64,000 nt of DNA, from NCBI RefSeq assembly GCF_022605725.1, contig NC_065546.1, positions 43,334,227 to 43,398,226 on the forward strand, written 5' to 3'. Source of the DNA: Anthonomus grandis grandis (Eukaryota > Arthropoda > Insecta > Coleoptera > Curculionidae). Numbering within the stretch: position 1 is the stretch's first letter; each line of letters starts with the position of its first letter. Shown here piece by piece: positions 47,660-59,129 of the stretch. The position numbers and the translations under genes were made by a program. The notes below the pieces were generated by a model. That model had not been told where the DNA came from. It saw nothing but the letters and a program-made list of their open reading frames with translations, and ran no database searches.

Positions 47660-48365
47660 AGGTTGTTAGTGCTGTGAACCAGTCATGTGATTTTTTTTCA
47701 ACACAGCACTGTGGTTGAAAAAAAGGTGGTGAAATGATATTGCGAAAGTTTCAGACTGTTTGATATTTCAAAGAAATTCAAATTTAAAAAGTGACAACTG
47801 AGGGCGGTCTATAAAAGCATTTATTACTTTATGCAGAAAAGACAAATCTAGTAGAATTCGTCTTGATTGTAGTGTAGACTATCCCTCACGCACTCTTTGC
47901 TTTTCTGAGTTCCTTAATTGTATAGAAAATCTGTGGTACAATAAATTTGCTAAATAATTTGCGGGTGTCAAAGCCATTTCCTATCGTTTTTTAATTTTTT
48001 TTTACACTTCCAGGCTGCCCCTTAAGATCGTCACTTATTTTTCTTCATATTTCAATTACCACTACTATTGTTGAACTGTCTCGCTGAATTCATTCGAAGA
48101 AACTTGTGATGTTTACATAATTGACAATTCTATAAATATGACCATCAATTGAGTCTTTGTTACCTTGACAGATTGAACTAATATGCCCCAATTTTCCGTG
48201 TAACACTCAATTGCATCAGTTTCAAACGTACTTCTTGTGGAATAATTAACCGTCGCTACTTTATACCAGGCTGCCGGAAGGTGCGTATTCCTAAAGGACT
48301 TTATGACCTTAATTATGTGCTCCATTAATCCTGGAATCTGTATATCACAAGTTAGCAGGTATTCA
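47660..48365. other. No recognised gene
   Basis: A - strand open frame at 48113-48325 (MEHIIKVIKSFRNTHLPAAW...) has no domain that I recognise and may be TE-derived. A short inverted repeat (cacagcactgtggttg region) lies near 47670-47715. Confidence 0.35.
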
Positions 48366-48369
48366 TTTG

Positions 48370-48712
48370 GCTATTCAGGTTAGAACAATTTCAAGACAAT
48401 TAGATATAAACGCCTGCGTATCAAAGACAATTAAGGCGCACCTCATTTTGCAAGACCGGTCAGTGACTACCTAAATGATGTAGTTCCAGGTAAATAGATT
48501 AGCAGAAGAGGGTCATTTGAATGGCCCCCCCAGGTCTCCGGATTTAACATCTTTGGACCTTTGCGGTTACTTGAAGAGCAAAGTTTTAAAAACCAAGCCG
48601 ACAAATAATGAGGATTTGAAAGAAAGAATAAAACAGAAGTGTAGTCGAATTTTCGTTTTGGCTATTGTCAGTTAGTAAATGGACAATATTTTGAACACCT
48701 ATTAACGAAATT
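48370..48712 (+). pseudogene. DD41D transposase, end-joined deletion relic
   Basis: The helix-turn-helix part VRTISRQLDINACVSKTIK (48380-48440) is followed directly by HFARPVSDYLNDVVPGKWIS, then FEWPPRSPDLTSLDLCGYLKS and NGQYFEHLL. The first and second catalytic blocks are absent. Confidence 0.7.
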
Positions 48713-49309
48713 AATTTTGGAATTAAATAACGTTTGTTAAATATCTGTTAAAAGACAAAGAGTAAAAAATTGAATTTCTCACTCCTGTGTAACTTAAAGA
48801 CAAACTAGGTCTTATTATTGACGTAGAAATATAGTTTAATTCAATAAAAAAGGTCTCAGAGAAACATAGATTAAGTAAATAGCGAAATAAATAACCTAAA
48901 GGATTTTGTAAATCAATTTAATAGTCATTTTGTAGGTGTTGTAAGAATATTGTGTGAGAAATTAATAACGAGATCTAGAGAGCTATAATATATTTTAGGA
49001 TATCGTATCGTTATATGGAATATCATATACTGATTAACGAATGAACGGAAAATTGGCAAAATATTATCTGAGCTTGAAAAAAACTCACGCTCATGGGACT
49101 CTTGAACTAACGTATAGCCAAATAAGTTCTTTCGAAAATACGAGAGCCTCAATGATTTATTGTGCTGAAAGTGTCATGATCTAGACTTTTTAAAGAACAT
49201 TCAGCGTTAACTCGATAATTAATTCCAGCTATTATTTTCATTGCTCTTCTCGTCGGGCCGAATGTTCCCAGACCAGTAGCTCACACATGCATACAGATCA
49301 CTAACCAAA

Positions 49310-49440
49310 ACTCTTTATTCTACTCGCAACACGTGTTTCGTTAACGATGTTAGCATCTTCGGGAGAAGATTATAACCGAGTTCAATTTTAATCAGAAACA
49401 CCTTCTGAGTATCCCACAATATTCTAATTTATGTACAAAA
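49310..49440 (-). mobile_element. Small repeat with a hammerhead-like motif
   Basis: On the - strand (about 49372 to 49322): CCGAAGA, T, GCTAAC-ATC-GTTAAC as stem II, GAA, ACACGTGT as short stem III, then TGCGAG, followed by AATAAAGAGTTTTGG. The order and the extra T match the motif at 18344-18384, and the downstream ATAAAGAxTTTT also recurs there. The conserved U4 is C here, so it is probably inactive. Confidence 0.45.
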
Positions 49441-49601
49441 ATTGATTAGTATTCAGTATAATTTCACAAAATTATATAAACTTATTTTACCATATTGTAC
49501 AGTCACCCAATAAATCTTGTAATTGTACTAAAATCTTAACATTTTTACATTCACTTTATTACAAAACTGTTCACTTAAAGGTTGTCGTATTCTTTGCAGA
49601 T

Positions 49602-49718
49602 CCTCCCTTAATAATCCGAAAGCTTCTAGCAAATCGACCGCCTGAACATGAATGCAAGTAGCACCCTCCTAGTCCTCATTGCTGCTGCTGCATTGTGTCA
49701 CACGACGGTCAGGTGCAT
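49602..49718 (+). CDS. Neuroparsin exon with start codon and signal peptide
   Basis: Acceptor TTCTTTGCAG, 46 nt of 5' UTR, ATG at 49648, donor GCAT|GTAAGT at 49719. An in-frame TGA just upstream (cctgaac) supports the start. Confidence 0.9.
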
Positions 49719-52700
49719 GTAAGTATATATTTAAGTTAGAAAGTGACGTATATAGGTACAGTTCTTAAACTATTTCTGTGTCAATATATTCTAAAAATTC
49801 CCTTATTTGTTCCAGTATTGAAAACCTAATATTCTTCTCACTCGTTTGCGAAAGGTCTAGATCACCATTATCAATTATAAATACTTTTACCATTTCTCCA
49901 GAACTTACCAGGATCCTGGCCGGAGGTCCTGGAATCATTTCTTGACTAAAATGGAAAGCAAAAAGCATTAGTGGTTAAAAACTTTAAACTACTTTTTTTT
50001 GTGCTCACTTTAATTTTTTAACTTTGTTGGTGCCAGTTTAATCTTACCTTAATGTAGAACTTCTTTCTCTCTTCAAATACGATGACATATGTCAAACGTC
50101 ACTCAATGTATACCATTTCTCATTTGTACCATTGGTGCAATAAAATTAATTTGTGAGTTCTTCTAGGCAGTTGGATCCATATTTTAATGCAGATGTCAAT
50201 TGTCAATCGAGACATCATGATTATACCATTTCCATTTTTTGTACTGTTACAATAAAATTAATCTGTAAGTTCTTCCAGGTAGTTGAATCTATATTTTTCT
50301 ACATGTTATAGCATTTTCCATTTCTATCACTCTTGCAATACAATTAATTTGTCACCTCTTCAATGCAATTGGTTCCATATTTTAATACAAGTATCAACTA
50401 TCAGTCGAGACATCCATGCTAAAGTATTTTTCATTTGTTGAACTTCTTGGCAGTAAAATTAATTTGTTCGTTTTTCCAGGCAGATGAATTCCTGATTTAT
50501 CCTTTTCGGATCATGGTTTAATTCTTCCAGGCAATTGAATTCATATTTTACTGCATGTGTGAACTGTAACACTGTAGTAAACACGTCAATGTTATAGCAT
50601 TTTTTTATTTGTTGCATTTCCTTGCATTAACATGAATCCGTAAATTCTTCAAGGCACCTACTTCAATATTGTAATGCAGTTGTCAACTGTTAATCGAAAT
50701 ATGAATGCTATAGCGTTTTCAACTTGTATCCCTCTTGCAACAAAAATAATTTGTCTGTTCTTCCAGCAGTTGAAATCATGATTTATCTTTCCTCCTCATA
50801 GTTTAATTCTTTTACTTGTTGCACTCTTGCAGTAAAATTAATTTGCCTCATTTACACTTTTCGAGTTATGGTTTAATTCTTCCAGGCAGTGAAGTTTATA
50901 TTTTTCTTCACGTAGTAGTAATGTTATAGCGTTTTCCATTTATTTTAATCTTTTGCAGTGAAATTTATATGTCAGTTCTTCCAGGCCAAGAAGACAAGAT
51001 AAAGAAGAGATATATTTGTATATCTACGAGATATACGAGAACCAGCTCGTCTCCCCCACTTTCGCACGCATCTCATTGCCTGTTTCTTTAACTCCCTGGT
51101 TTCCCTCTCACTCTTATTAACACATGTTTCGCGCTTGTTTACGGATTAAATTTTGTATCACTCTTGCTTATATATCTCCAGTTCGAGAATAGCATTGTGG
51201 GGGTAGCGAACTTGCCATACAGGATTTCGCCTATCCAGCACAGGCAAGATAATAGATTTATCTTGTACCTCCAGTCTTCAAGTAGTCGGGTCCATATTTT
51301 ACTGCATCTCTTAATCGAGACGTCAATTTTATAGTATGTTCCCCTTGCAATAAAATTAATGTGTCTATTCTTTCAAGCAGTGTAAATCCTGATTTATTTG
51401 CCGGGTTATGTTTTAATTCTTCCAATCAATTGGGTTTATATAAGACGTCAATCTTATAGCATTTTCTACTTGTTTCACTGGTGCAGTAAAATTGCTTTGT
51501 CAGTTCTTCCAGGCAATTGGGTCCTACTGCATTTACTGCATATGTCTCTACTTTTCAATTTTCACTTGTTGCACTCTTGCAGTTAAATTAATTTGTCAGT
51601 TGTTAAAGGCAGTTAGGTTCATATTTTAATGCAGGTGTCGACTATCAAACGAAACGTCAATGTTATAGCATATTCCATTTGTTGCACTCCTGCAGTAAAA
51701 TTAATTTTTCCGTTCTTCCAGGCAGTTGAAATCCTAACTTATTCTTTCTGGATGATGGTTTAATTGTGTCAGGCAGTTAGATTCTACATACATATGTCAA
51801 TTATCAGTCAAGACGTCAATGTTATAGCATGTTTCACTCTTTTGAAGTAAAAGTGTCAGTTTTGCCAGGAAGTTCGATCCATAGTTAGTAAAGACATCAA
51901 TGCCATTAGGGTATTCTATTTCTTTCACTCTTTTTACAATAAAATTATTCATAAGTTACATATTTTACTCCATGTATTAAGTGCCGGTTAAAATGTCAAC
52001 ATTTTAGCATTTTCCTCTTGCTGCACTTTTGCAGTAAAATTTATTAATCAGTTCTTACAGGCAGTTAAGGCCCGCTTGAATATTTGAATCTTGAAATTGT
52101 TTGTGCTTCCATAGTGGTCATTTTAATTTCAAAAGTCTTTCCTTACCTTATTAAATAGGACCTATCAACTGTTGATCAATTTGTCTATGTTATAACATTT
52201 CCGATTTGTTTAACTTTTTTTTGAGAGAGGAAGTTAAGCTACCAAGTGTCACTTAACGTTTATGTTATAAGTATTTTATCTTTGTCAAAAGACACTATTT
52301 TCTGCAAAAAAAGATCCTTATTGATTGAACGTTAACATGCCGATAATATTCCACGTTATATAAATGTATTTCGACGGATATCCCTGGAATATAGTCCTAA
52401 ATTTTGTTTTTTTTTTTAAATTCCAGGGCGATTACGGAGTCATGGATATGCACGCCTTGTGCATCACAGGAGGAATGCGATAGAAATCCTCCGAATTTAT
52501 GCATCTGGGGTGAAGCTAGAGATGCGTGCAACAGGAGGATTTGCGCAAAGGTAATGAACATTTTTTTTCTAAATTTATTGTTTTTTTTGTGCTGTTTTTA
52601 GTCCTTTTATAACTGAATGTTATTTACAGGGTCCCGATGAGAGGTGCGGAGGCTCTTTCAACGTCCTGGGAGTATGCGGGGAGGGAATGATGTGCAAACC

Positions 52701-52758
52701 CGATGAGCGCTGCCACGGTTGCTCGATCCAAACAATGGAGTGTTCGAAGATTTATTAA
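49648..52758 (+). CDS. Neuroparsin precursor, 3 coding exons
   Basis: Coding exons 49648-49718, 52427-52550 and 52630-52758 join (phases 2 and 0) into 107 codons. The first encodes a signal peptide (MNASSTLLVLIAAAALCHTT). The mature part has 12 cysteines in the neuroparsin order: WIC-TPC-EEC-NLC-DAC-RIC-ERC-GVC-MMC-ERC-HGC-MEC, with the family landmarks CIWG, CAKGP, RCGG, LGVCGEGMMC and CHGCS. Neuroparsins are secreted neurohormones made mainly in brain neurosecretory cells, implicated in reproduction, and related to the N-terminal domain of vertebrate IGF-binding proteins. A 5' exon ends upstream (acceptor ctttgCAG at 49599-49601). The call is strong; the function in this species is inferred. 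Confidence 0.95.
49765..49968 (-). other. Antisense open frame in neuroparsin intron 2
   Basis: A 67-codon frame (EMIPGPPARILVSSGEMVKV, later IRFSILEQIREFLEY) with no domain that I recognise. An acceptor-like TTCCATTTTAG precedes it on the - strand. A diverged collinear segment lies at 62800-62950 in the duplicated locus. It may be conserved intron sequence rather than a gene. Confidence 0.3.
50085..52080. repeat. Tandem repeat array in neuroparsin intron, units of about 85-120 bp
   Basis: Roughly 17 diverged units with the anchor gcactcttgcagtaaaattaattt-gt then cagttcttccaggcagttg, seen at about 50139, 50251, 50337 and 50455 and on to 52040. A second block, gtcaactatcagtcgagacgtcaatgttatagc, follows in most units. 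Each unit carries splice-acceptor-like CTTGCAG and CTTCCAG. Confidence 0.85.
52427..52550 (+). CDS. Neuroparsin second coding exon
   Basis: Acceptor AATTCCAG at 52426, donor AAAG|GTAATG at 52551. It encodes AITESWICTPCASQEEC to RICAK, with cysteines 1-6. Confidence 0.95.
52630..52758 (+). CDS. Neuroparsin last exon
   Basis: Acceptor TATTTACAG at 52629. It encodes GPDERCGGSFNVLGVC to MECSKIY and stops at TAA 52756. Cysteines 7-12. Confidence 0.95.
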   Translation, partial: GPDERCGGSFNVLGVCGEGMMCKPDERCHGCSIQTMECSKIY

Positions 52759-52800
52759 AAAATCTTTTGGATTTTTAAATAAATCGCCAGGCTGATTTGT
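52759..52800 (+). terminator. Neuroparsin 3' UTR with polyadenylation signal
   Basis: AATAAA at 52778-52783, 20 bases after the stop codon. A second AATAAA-type site further on cannot be excluded. Confidence 0.7.
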
Positions 52801-54300
52801 TTGTTATTGAAGACCCGGTTGATGATGGTAGGGTTGTTTTAATTTTTATTATAAGAAGTTTCTTTAGGACCTACGAAATTTAGGATTGGTGATGGGGTAG
52901 TTTAGATATAAACTAAAATTTCAAAAATATTATTTATTACACTAGACATATTTTTCTATTATTTGTATATAAAATTCTAGATACTTTATTCGTTTTAGCA
53001 TTAGTACTTACCTGATTATGCGCGTTTTTTATAAACATTCGTTTTAAAGAAACTTTGAATATCAAAATGCTTGGTTTAAAAGGCTGGTTAAACCAAGCGT
53101 TAATTTTAAAGTTTAAACAACGGGCTAGTCATCAACCAAATTGTACTTTTTTTTGTATTATTTTTAGTTTTTATATTTCCAATTGTGATATTATATTAAG
53201 TTATTTATAATTGTTTGAACAGTATTGAGTTACAGGTTTAAATTATTCCCCTGTAACAGACACTTATTAGGTTTAAGTTCAGTTTTTAGTATTAAAAAAA
53301 ATTGTTTTTCTTGTGTGATTTTTTTAGGTCAATTTTTCTACTTAAGATTATCTTATAACGACCTGATTATTGACATACTGTGACTTCTCTTAGAATAGGA
53401 TTGAACGCGAATTGTTCAATTGTATTGTGATATGTAATGTAATGCAAACAAAAAAAAATTAAAAAAATTGTTGCGTTCTGTATGTATATGCAAGAAAGAA
53501 ACGCATTTTTAATTGTAATGCAAAAAAATGTTGCCATATATATAAGTGTGTCCTAACAGTTAATAGACGCAAGTTTGTATGTATGTACTTTTTGTTTGTT
53601 TTAATCGATTTCCTGTGAAAGAAAAATTAATTTAGTTTTTCCACACCGAAACTCGTGTATATCAAAATAAAGCGGAAATGCGATCGTATAATTTTTTCCT
53701 CTCTTTCTTGTATCATTTGTCAAATTGTATACAGAGTGTCCCGGAAAATGTGGGAAATTTCTCGGATTCGGGTAGAAAACTAAAAAATTATAATATGGAA
53801 CTCTCCTATAGGCCCTCCCTACGAAGATACGGCCCCTTAAAGACACCGCTAGAAATCAGTTTTTCTTGATTAACTTTTGAAGTACCTGGCATAATTTAAT
53901 ACAAATTTTACGTCATTAATACTACTAAGGACCTCTTAAAACACATTTGCCTTATTTATTTTACCAGGGGCAGACTAGGTTGTGACTATGATAAAGACTC
54001 TGAATTAATAAATATGGATAGCTTGGACTTTAAACTAAATAACAGGAATTCTTGTTCATTATCGATAAAATGAGCCGTTTTAGAGAAAAAAAAATTAAGG
54101 ATCACTGTTTTATTTTAATTAAAAAGAACCATGATATGTTCTTTTTTTAGCGATGCGACAGTTATTCAAACAACAGAGAAGTTCCATTTTAAGTTGTTTA
54201 ATCTGAAAAAGTACATGTTCTTAAAAAAACAGTGTGTATGTTTTTTTTGAAACGAAAAACCAATATGAAAAAAGAATGTAATAAATAGAGAAGCTAATAA
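52801..54300. other. Intergenic, one transposon-end signature
   Basis: tgtatacagagtgtcccgga at 53727 looks like the end of a mariner-like element, but I found no matching inverted partner. Otherwise AT-rich with no gene. Confidence 0.45.
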
Positions 54301-54309
54301 TTTTAATAC

Positions 54310-56265
54310 AATTAATTTAAAACTTCAGAAGTAGGTCCAATTTAAGCTCCGTGATCCCTGATACACTCGCGGGTACAATGAATCGTGGACTGCTGTACTC
54401 GCCACAAAAACACTTCATTGTTCCTTATCACATCACACTGAATCCTTATTCTCTGTAAAAGTTCCTACTGAGTATGGACAGGAGTTGAATACACTGTGGC
54501 GTTTTTTGGCAAATACTTACCATCAAATAAGCAAAGCAGCTTTTCGTCGAGTAGGCACTGTGTAGTAGGTATTAAAATAAAAAATCCTATAAACCCTAAA
54601 CCCTATGAAAAACCTTATAACAATTTTTATAATTATAAAAATTGGATGCCACTTAATTTTTTATTCATATAATTTTTTAAGGAAATTTAGTTATATATTA
54701 TAATTAGTAAAATCAAGAAAACCCAATTATTGCCTTTTTTTTTATCGAGTCTTATTGATTATTTATACTCCTATTTTGTTGTAAAGTAAACGCTTCTAAT
54801 TTATCCCAAAATCGACATTTATTCCTCATAGAGATCTCTACACCATTTAAACTCATGCAGAATTAACATAGTAACTATACCCATTCTACAACATACACTA
54901 TCCATAGTGTTATCTAACACTAAAAGTTATTTTAAATAACTAATTAATAATAAAAAATCAGAATACTATTAATTATAAAAATATAGATTTAAATACGTAA
55001 GACTGACCGGCTGGTTGCAAAAATTTATAGACCATTTAAGTAGAAAATAAATATATTGTTGACGCAAGGAACGAGGGGAAATTCATAAATTTTCCTTCAT
55101 TTATAAAAGAGTTTTTGCGCAATTTGGTAATAGATACCCTCTTACCGTTTTATCAATAAAATTATAAATGTAACCAAGCGGTTTTCACAATCTTAATTTG
55201 AATTTTAAAGAACTTCGAAATATTGAAATAAATAAATTACGTCTTAAGTAATTAAATGGGATTTTAAATAACTATTGTTCTCAAAATTGGTTTTACACAC
55301 CTAATAAATTTAAAGAAATTAGGTTTAAAGCTTTTTTTAAATTTTACCTGATTATATTTAATAAAATCATTTGTTTGGATCCTACCAGAGACTCTGGAGG
55401 GGTTCTGCTGTTCCACATCATTCCAGAAAATTCTAGAGGCGGAATAAAGGTGATCAAGATCCTTTAGGTGGTCAAACTTCGGCCATAAAATGCAAAGGAG
55501 AGTAAAAGATACATTAAAACCAAAGAAAGAAACACGGTATAATGTTTGTAAGTAATATGGTCCTTTTTTTATAAGTTTTTTTTGCTAAAAAGGATAAAAA
55601 AATGGAACGATGGAAATTGACTTACCCCTAATAGCCAAACATCCAGCTTGGGAAACTAGCCAAATCCTTTAATGTCGGTCGTAGGTCGATCGAGGATAAT
55701 TAAATATGCTGATAAATTCTACTACAAGGAAGAAAATAGCCGTAAAATAAGGGAAAAATTTTCTCAAAACCATGTGGACTTACGCGACGTTATTATTTCA
55801 AAAAGGCACAAATTCCATACGATTATGTCACTAAATTACCTTATAGACAAAGCTTACATAACAAAAGGGCTTCTTAGGTGGCCACAATTTAAGGATTGGG
55901 ACTTTTAACAAAATGGCAACCAACCTTGTGGGACCACCGCCACTACAGATTTCTTGGAGATTTTTAGACTCATACGCCATTGGAGAACCTGAATCGCCTC
56001 GCGTCGATGTTGACATATTTAGCAAAAAAAAATCTTTTTTTGGGTGCCAATGTATGGTACCGGTCGAGTATGAAAATAAGTGCAGGAAGTGCAGGATTTC
56101 AACCTGGATCTAATTATTAAAATTTTGCAAAAGGGAAATTTCATCGAAGAATGCTGAAAATGCCTTGTCCTATAATATATTATAGTTAGATTAAAGTTAA
56201 GGTATTAAATATTTTATTTATTAGACTTGTCTACCTTATTCTATACTAGGTTTGTAGCATTTCAA
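54310..56265. other. Intergenic, unassigned short frames
   Basis: Less AT-rich patches at 54340-54540, 55380-55500 and 55640-56110 have short open frames on both strands (for example + 55672-55908 and + 55913-56113, the latter with CQCM and CRKC Cys pairs). I recognise none; TE debris is the most likely source. Confidence 0.35.
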
Positions 56266-56269
56266 ATTT

Positions 56270-57225
56270 TTCTGCTAATGCTATAACACCAAGGTTTTGA
56301 GGAGACCCCATAGGTAAAAATCCAATGGCGTTAGATCGGCAGACCGAGGAGGCGATGCAATGTATCCTCCTCTACCTGACGGTTTTGAAAAACGTTATTC
56401 AGGTGGTTCCTTACAGCAACACTGAAATGAGGTGAAGCTCTATCATGCATGCATAAAATACATGTATCGGCGGATCACAAGTAGAAAATGCTCTATTGAA
56501 TCCAGAAGATTGTTCTAAAGGAACTCGAAATAAAATTGTCCAGTCAATGTTGCGATAATACGAATGGCCCAATCAAAAAATTATCAATGATTTCTGCCCA
56601 GATATTAATTAACTGGAACAGATGTTGTTGATGAGAAATAACTGCCGCATGAGGATTCTCATCAGCCCATACATGCGAGTTATGTAAATTGACAATAGCA
56701 TTTTTGGTAAACCCTGCTTCATCGGTAAAAAAAATAATGCTAATGAAGTTTAAATTAGTTCGCTGCTGATTTAATAGCCAGTTCGCGCACTGTATTCTAC
56801 TAGCAAAATCTTTAGGAGTTAGTTCATGCACTTTTTGTAGCTGATATGGATATAACAAACAACTGCTCTTGAAGTACCTTATGAATTATTGTTTTTGGTG
56901 TATTAAGCTAGTGGTGTATTAAGGCGGCTAATGTGCTTGTTGAAGGAGTGTCAGCTACAGCAGTATCCAAAATATTTTCCTGCAATACCCACTGTTCTTT
57001 TCTGGCCAGCATCAGTACTTTTTTTCCTAAAATTACAATAAAGAAAGTCAATAATATCACTGTGTGTAGGTGGAATCGCTACCAGTTACCGTTGTTGTCC
57101 GTTCGTTGAAATGTCTTTTGATTTGGAAATCTTTCTTCATACAACCTTTTTTGCTTCCAATGCATTGCAAGACGCAAGACCATACATAAGATGCAGATCT
57201 GCATACTCAATAAACGTAAATTCCA
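56270..57225 (-). pseudogene. DD41D transposase, nearly full length but broken
   Basis: Read from ATG near 57225 downward: YADLHLMYGLASCNALEAK (N-terminal helix-turn-helix region), DAGQKRTVGIA near 56990 and YPYQLQKVHELTPKDFASRI at 56850. Then the first Asp block FFTDEAGFTKNAIVNLHNSH with VWADENPHA, a damaged second block (FMHA, SPHFSVAVRNHLN region near 56440), and the third, PPRSADLTPLDFYLWGLLK, at 56330-56290. At least five shifts or stops. Confidence 0.8.
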
Positions 57226-57271
57226 TATTTCGACTTAATTCAAATTAAATTCATATAATCTATATCGACTA

Positions 57272-57349
57272 TCGACTGTTTACTACCAATACCTCCTATC
57301 TTCAATTCTGATTTTTGCATATAGGAGGTATTGGGGGAGTAAACAGTCG
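57272..57349. repeat. 28-bp-arm hairpin
   Basis: cgactgtttactaccaatac-ctcctat and its reverse complement (with two extra bases) are separated by 20 bp, just upstream of the transposase start at 57225. It may be a small foldback insertion or an element end. Confidence 0.8.
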
Positions 57350-58150
57350 GTATACAATTTAATCCGCCAATAATGTATGCTACTTCCATAGTTTGCATTG
57401 CAAAATTAATTCTTTTTACGGAATGCAGGTAGTACCACCTGGGTTTGCCCGATTTTCGGTCGGTTTATGAGCGTTTTCTATTGTTATCCATCGGATAAAC
57501 GCTGAAAATGGTACAAGGGCGTGCAGACAGGGTACTAAAATATAAATTAAACTAAATATTATAACTTTATCGAAAGTAAAAAAAACATAAATAATAATAT
57601 ATATTAGTTTTTAATTATACATTTTTTAAATTTTTTGTCATGTGATTTAATGAACTGTATAATATACATATAGCACTACGGTGTAACAGCTAATACTACC
57701 ATGTTTAACACTTTTGAAGTAATATTTATAAGGTCAAGTGATACCTCATTTTAAAGGTCATGTCATTCTGATTCTAATGCCCAAGTTTCAAGTTGCTACT
57801 ATCATCCTCTTTAATATAACAGCATGTCAAAATCTTTAAAAAGCTACTTTAAACTTAAGAAAATATTAACAGATTTTTCCGATTAAAATGATTATTACTT
57901 AATTCTGTTATCTGCACTGGCGTTACTTAGTAAAGTAAAGCCTGATTTTTTTAAAACAAATCTAATGTTAAATGAATTTATCAATTATTATGTAATTTAC
58001 TCAGTACTAATACATTTATGCTTAGTATTCTTAATACCCAAAATAACACCAAATATTATTACAATACTACTTTGAAATGTTGGAATCTTACCATGCTATA
58101 CAAAATATTGCTAGTTATTAGTCTACCTTTGGTATTGGTTAAATTGACTG
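57350..58150. other. Gene-free AT-rich stretch
   Basis: No supported feature; the end of a neighbouring element may lie near 57430-57540. Confidence 0.45.
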
Positions 58151-58199
58151 TATGAGAATTTTAAGTTTTATCATATTTTCGTTTTGCCAAATATTTAAT

Positions 58200-59120
58200 T
58201 GCACATTTATCCCGTATTATACGTACGTCATAGACTTAGCAGCTAAATTTCGTGAACCCGATTCAGAAATCCTTGAACAAACCTTGAAATGTGATAAATA
58301 TGATGCGGTTTTAGGTCATATGGCAATCGATCCCACACTCAGTGCAAGGAAAGTGAGTGAAATCTAGCAAAATAAACTAGTGCAGGAACGAGGATGATAA
58401 TGACCGCCGTTTAAAGTTTTGCGAAACTTTTAGTGAACGAATCAGTTGCAACCCAAAATTTATTTTTAATATTTGTTTTTCTGATGAATACCGCTTTTTT
58501 CCTTAATGTGAACAGACATAATTGCAGATATTAGTCGGATTTCAACCCTAGATTATTTAGAGAATGACATACATACCAATATCCCCAAAAATTAAATTGT
58601 CACTATTCAATTGTATTGGACCATATTTTTTACCTGGAAATTTGGATATTTTTTAACAAAAACCACTATTGAGTTAGCTCTAGTTACTGCTATTGAAGAA
58701 GATGAGCACCATCGGCCAGAAAATTTTATTTTTCAGCAAGCCGAAGCACCTGTAAAGCAATTTTTGGATGAAAATCTTCCAACTGAATAGCCTGCCAGAT
58801 CTCCTGATTTATCACCCCTTAACTTTTTTTGTGGAGTCATTTAAAATCCAAAATTTATGCTATAAAGCCCAATTCTTTAGAAGATTTGCGACAACGAATA
58901 GTGCATGATTGACAACAATTTACACCTGAAATCTTACATAATGTGCGCGAGCATTTCGAACAGTGTTCTTACCTTTGTATGGAAGTTGGAATTTTTGGAA
59001 AATTACAAAAATTCCAGTTGGAAAAAATCGACGGGTACGAGCGTTTTTTTATTTTTCGGAGAAATCTCGGAGAAATACGGCGTGGAAAGCGTTCGATGCG
59101 CCACCCTGTTTATTACCTGC
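58200..59120 (+). pseudogene. DD41D transposase relic
   Basis: KCDKYDAVLGHMAIDPTLSA and RKVSEI (58290-58366) are the linker after the DNA-binding part. NEDDNDRRLKFCETFSERIS and ICFSDEYRFFLN (58385-58510) give the first Asp block. PARSPDLSPLNFFCG near 58790 gives the third, with the final Asp changed to Asn. ILHNVREHFEQCSY near 58935 is the C-terminus. The second Asp block (QQDGAPPH) is replaced by QQAEAPV. An end-like CACCCTGTTTA occurs at 59102. Confidence 0.75.
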
Positions 59121-59129
59121 TAAATTAGT

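Noticed and set aside
57027..57089. A third short intron in the DD41D transposase at 56.3-57.2 kb
   Set aside because: GT-AG borders exist, but joining them does not put the two conserved parts in one frame, so I keep it only as a frameshift region.
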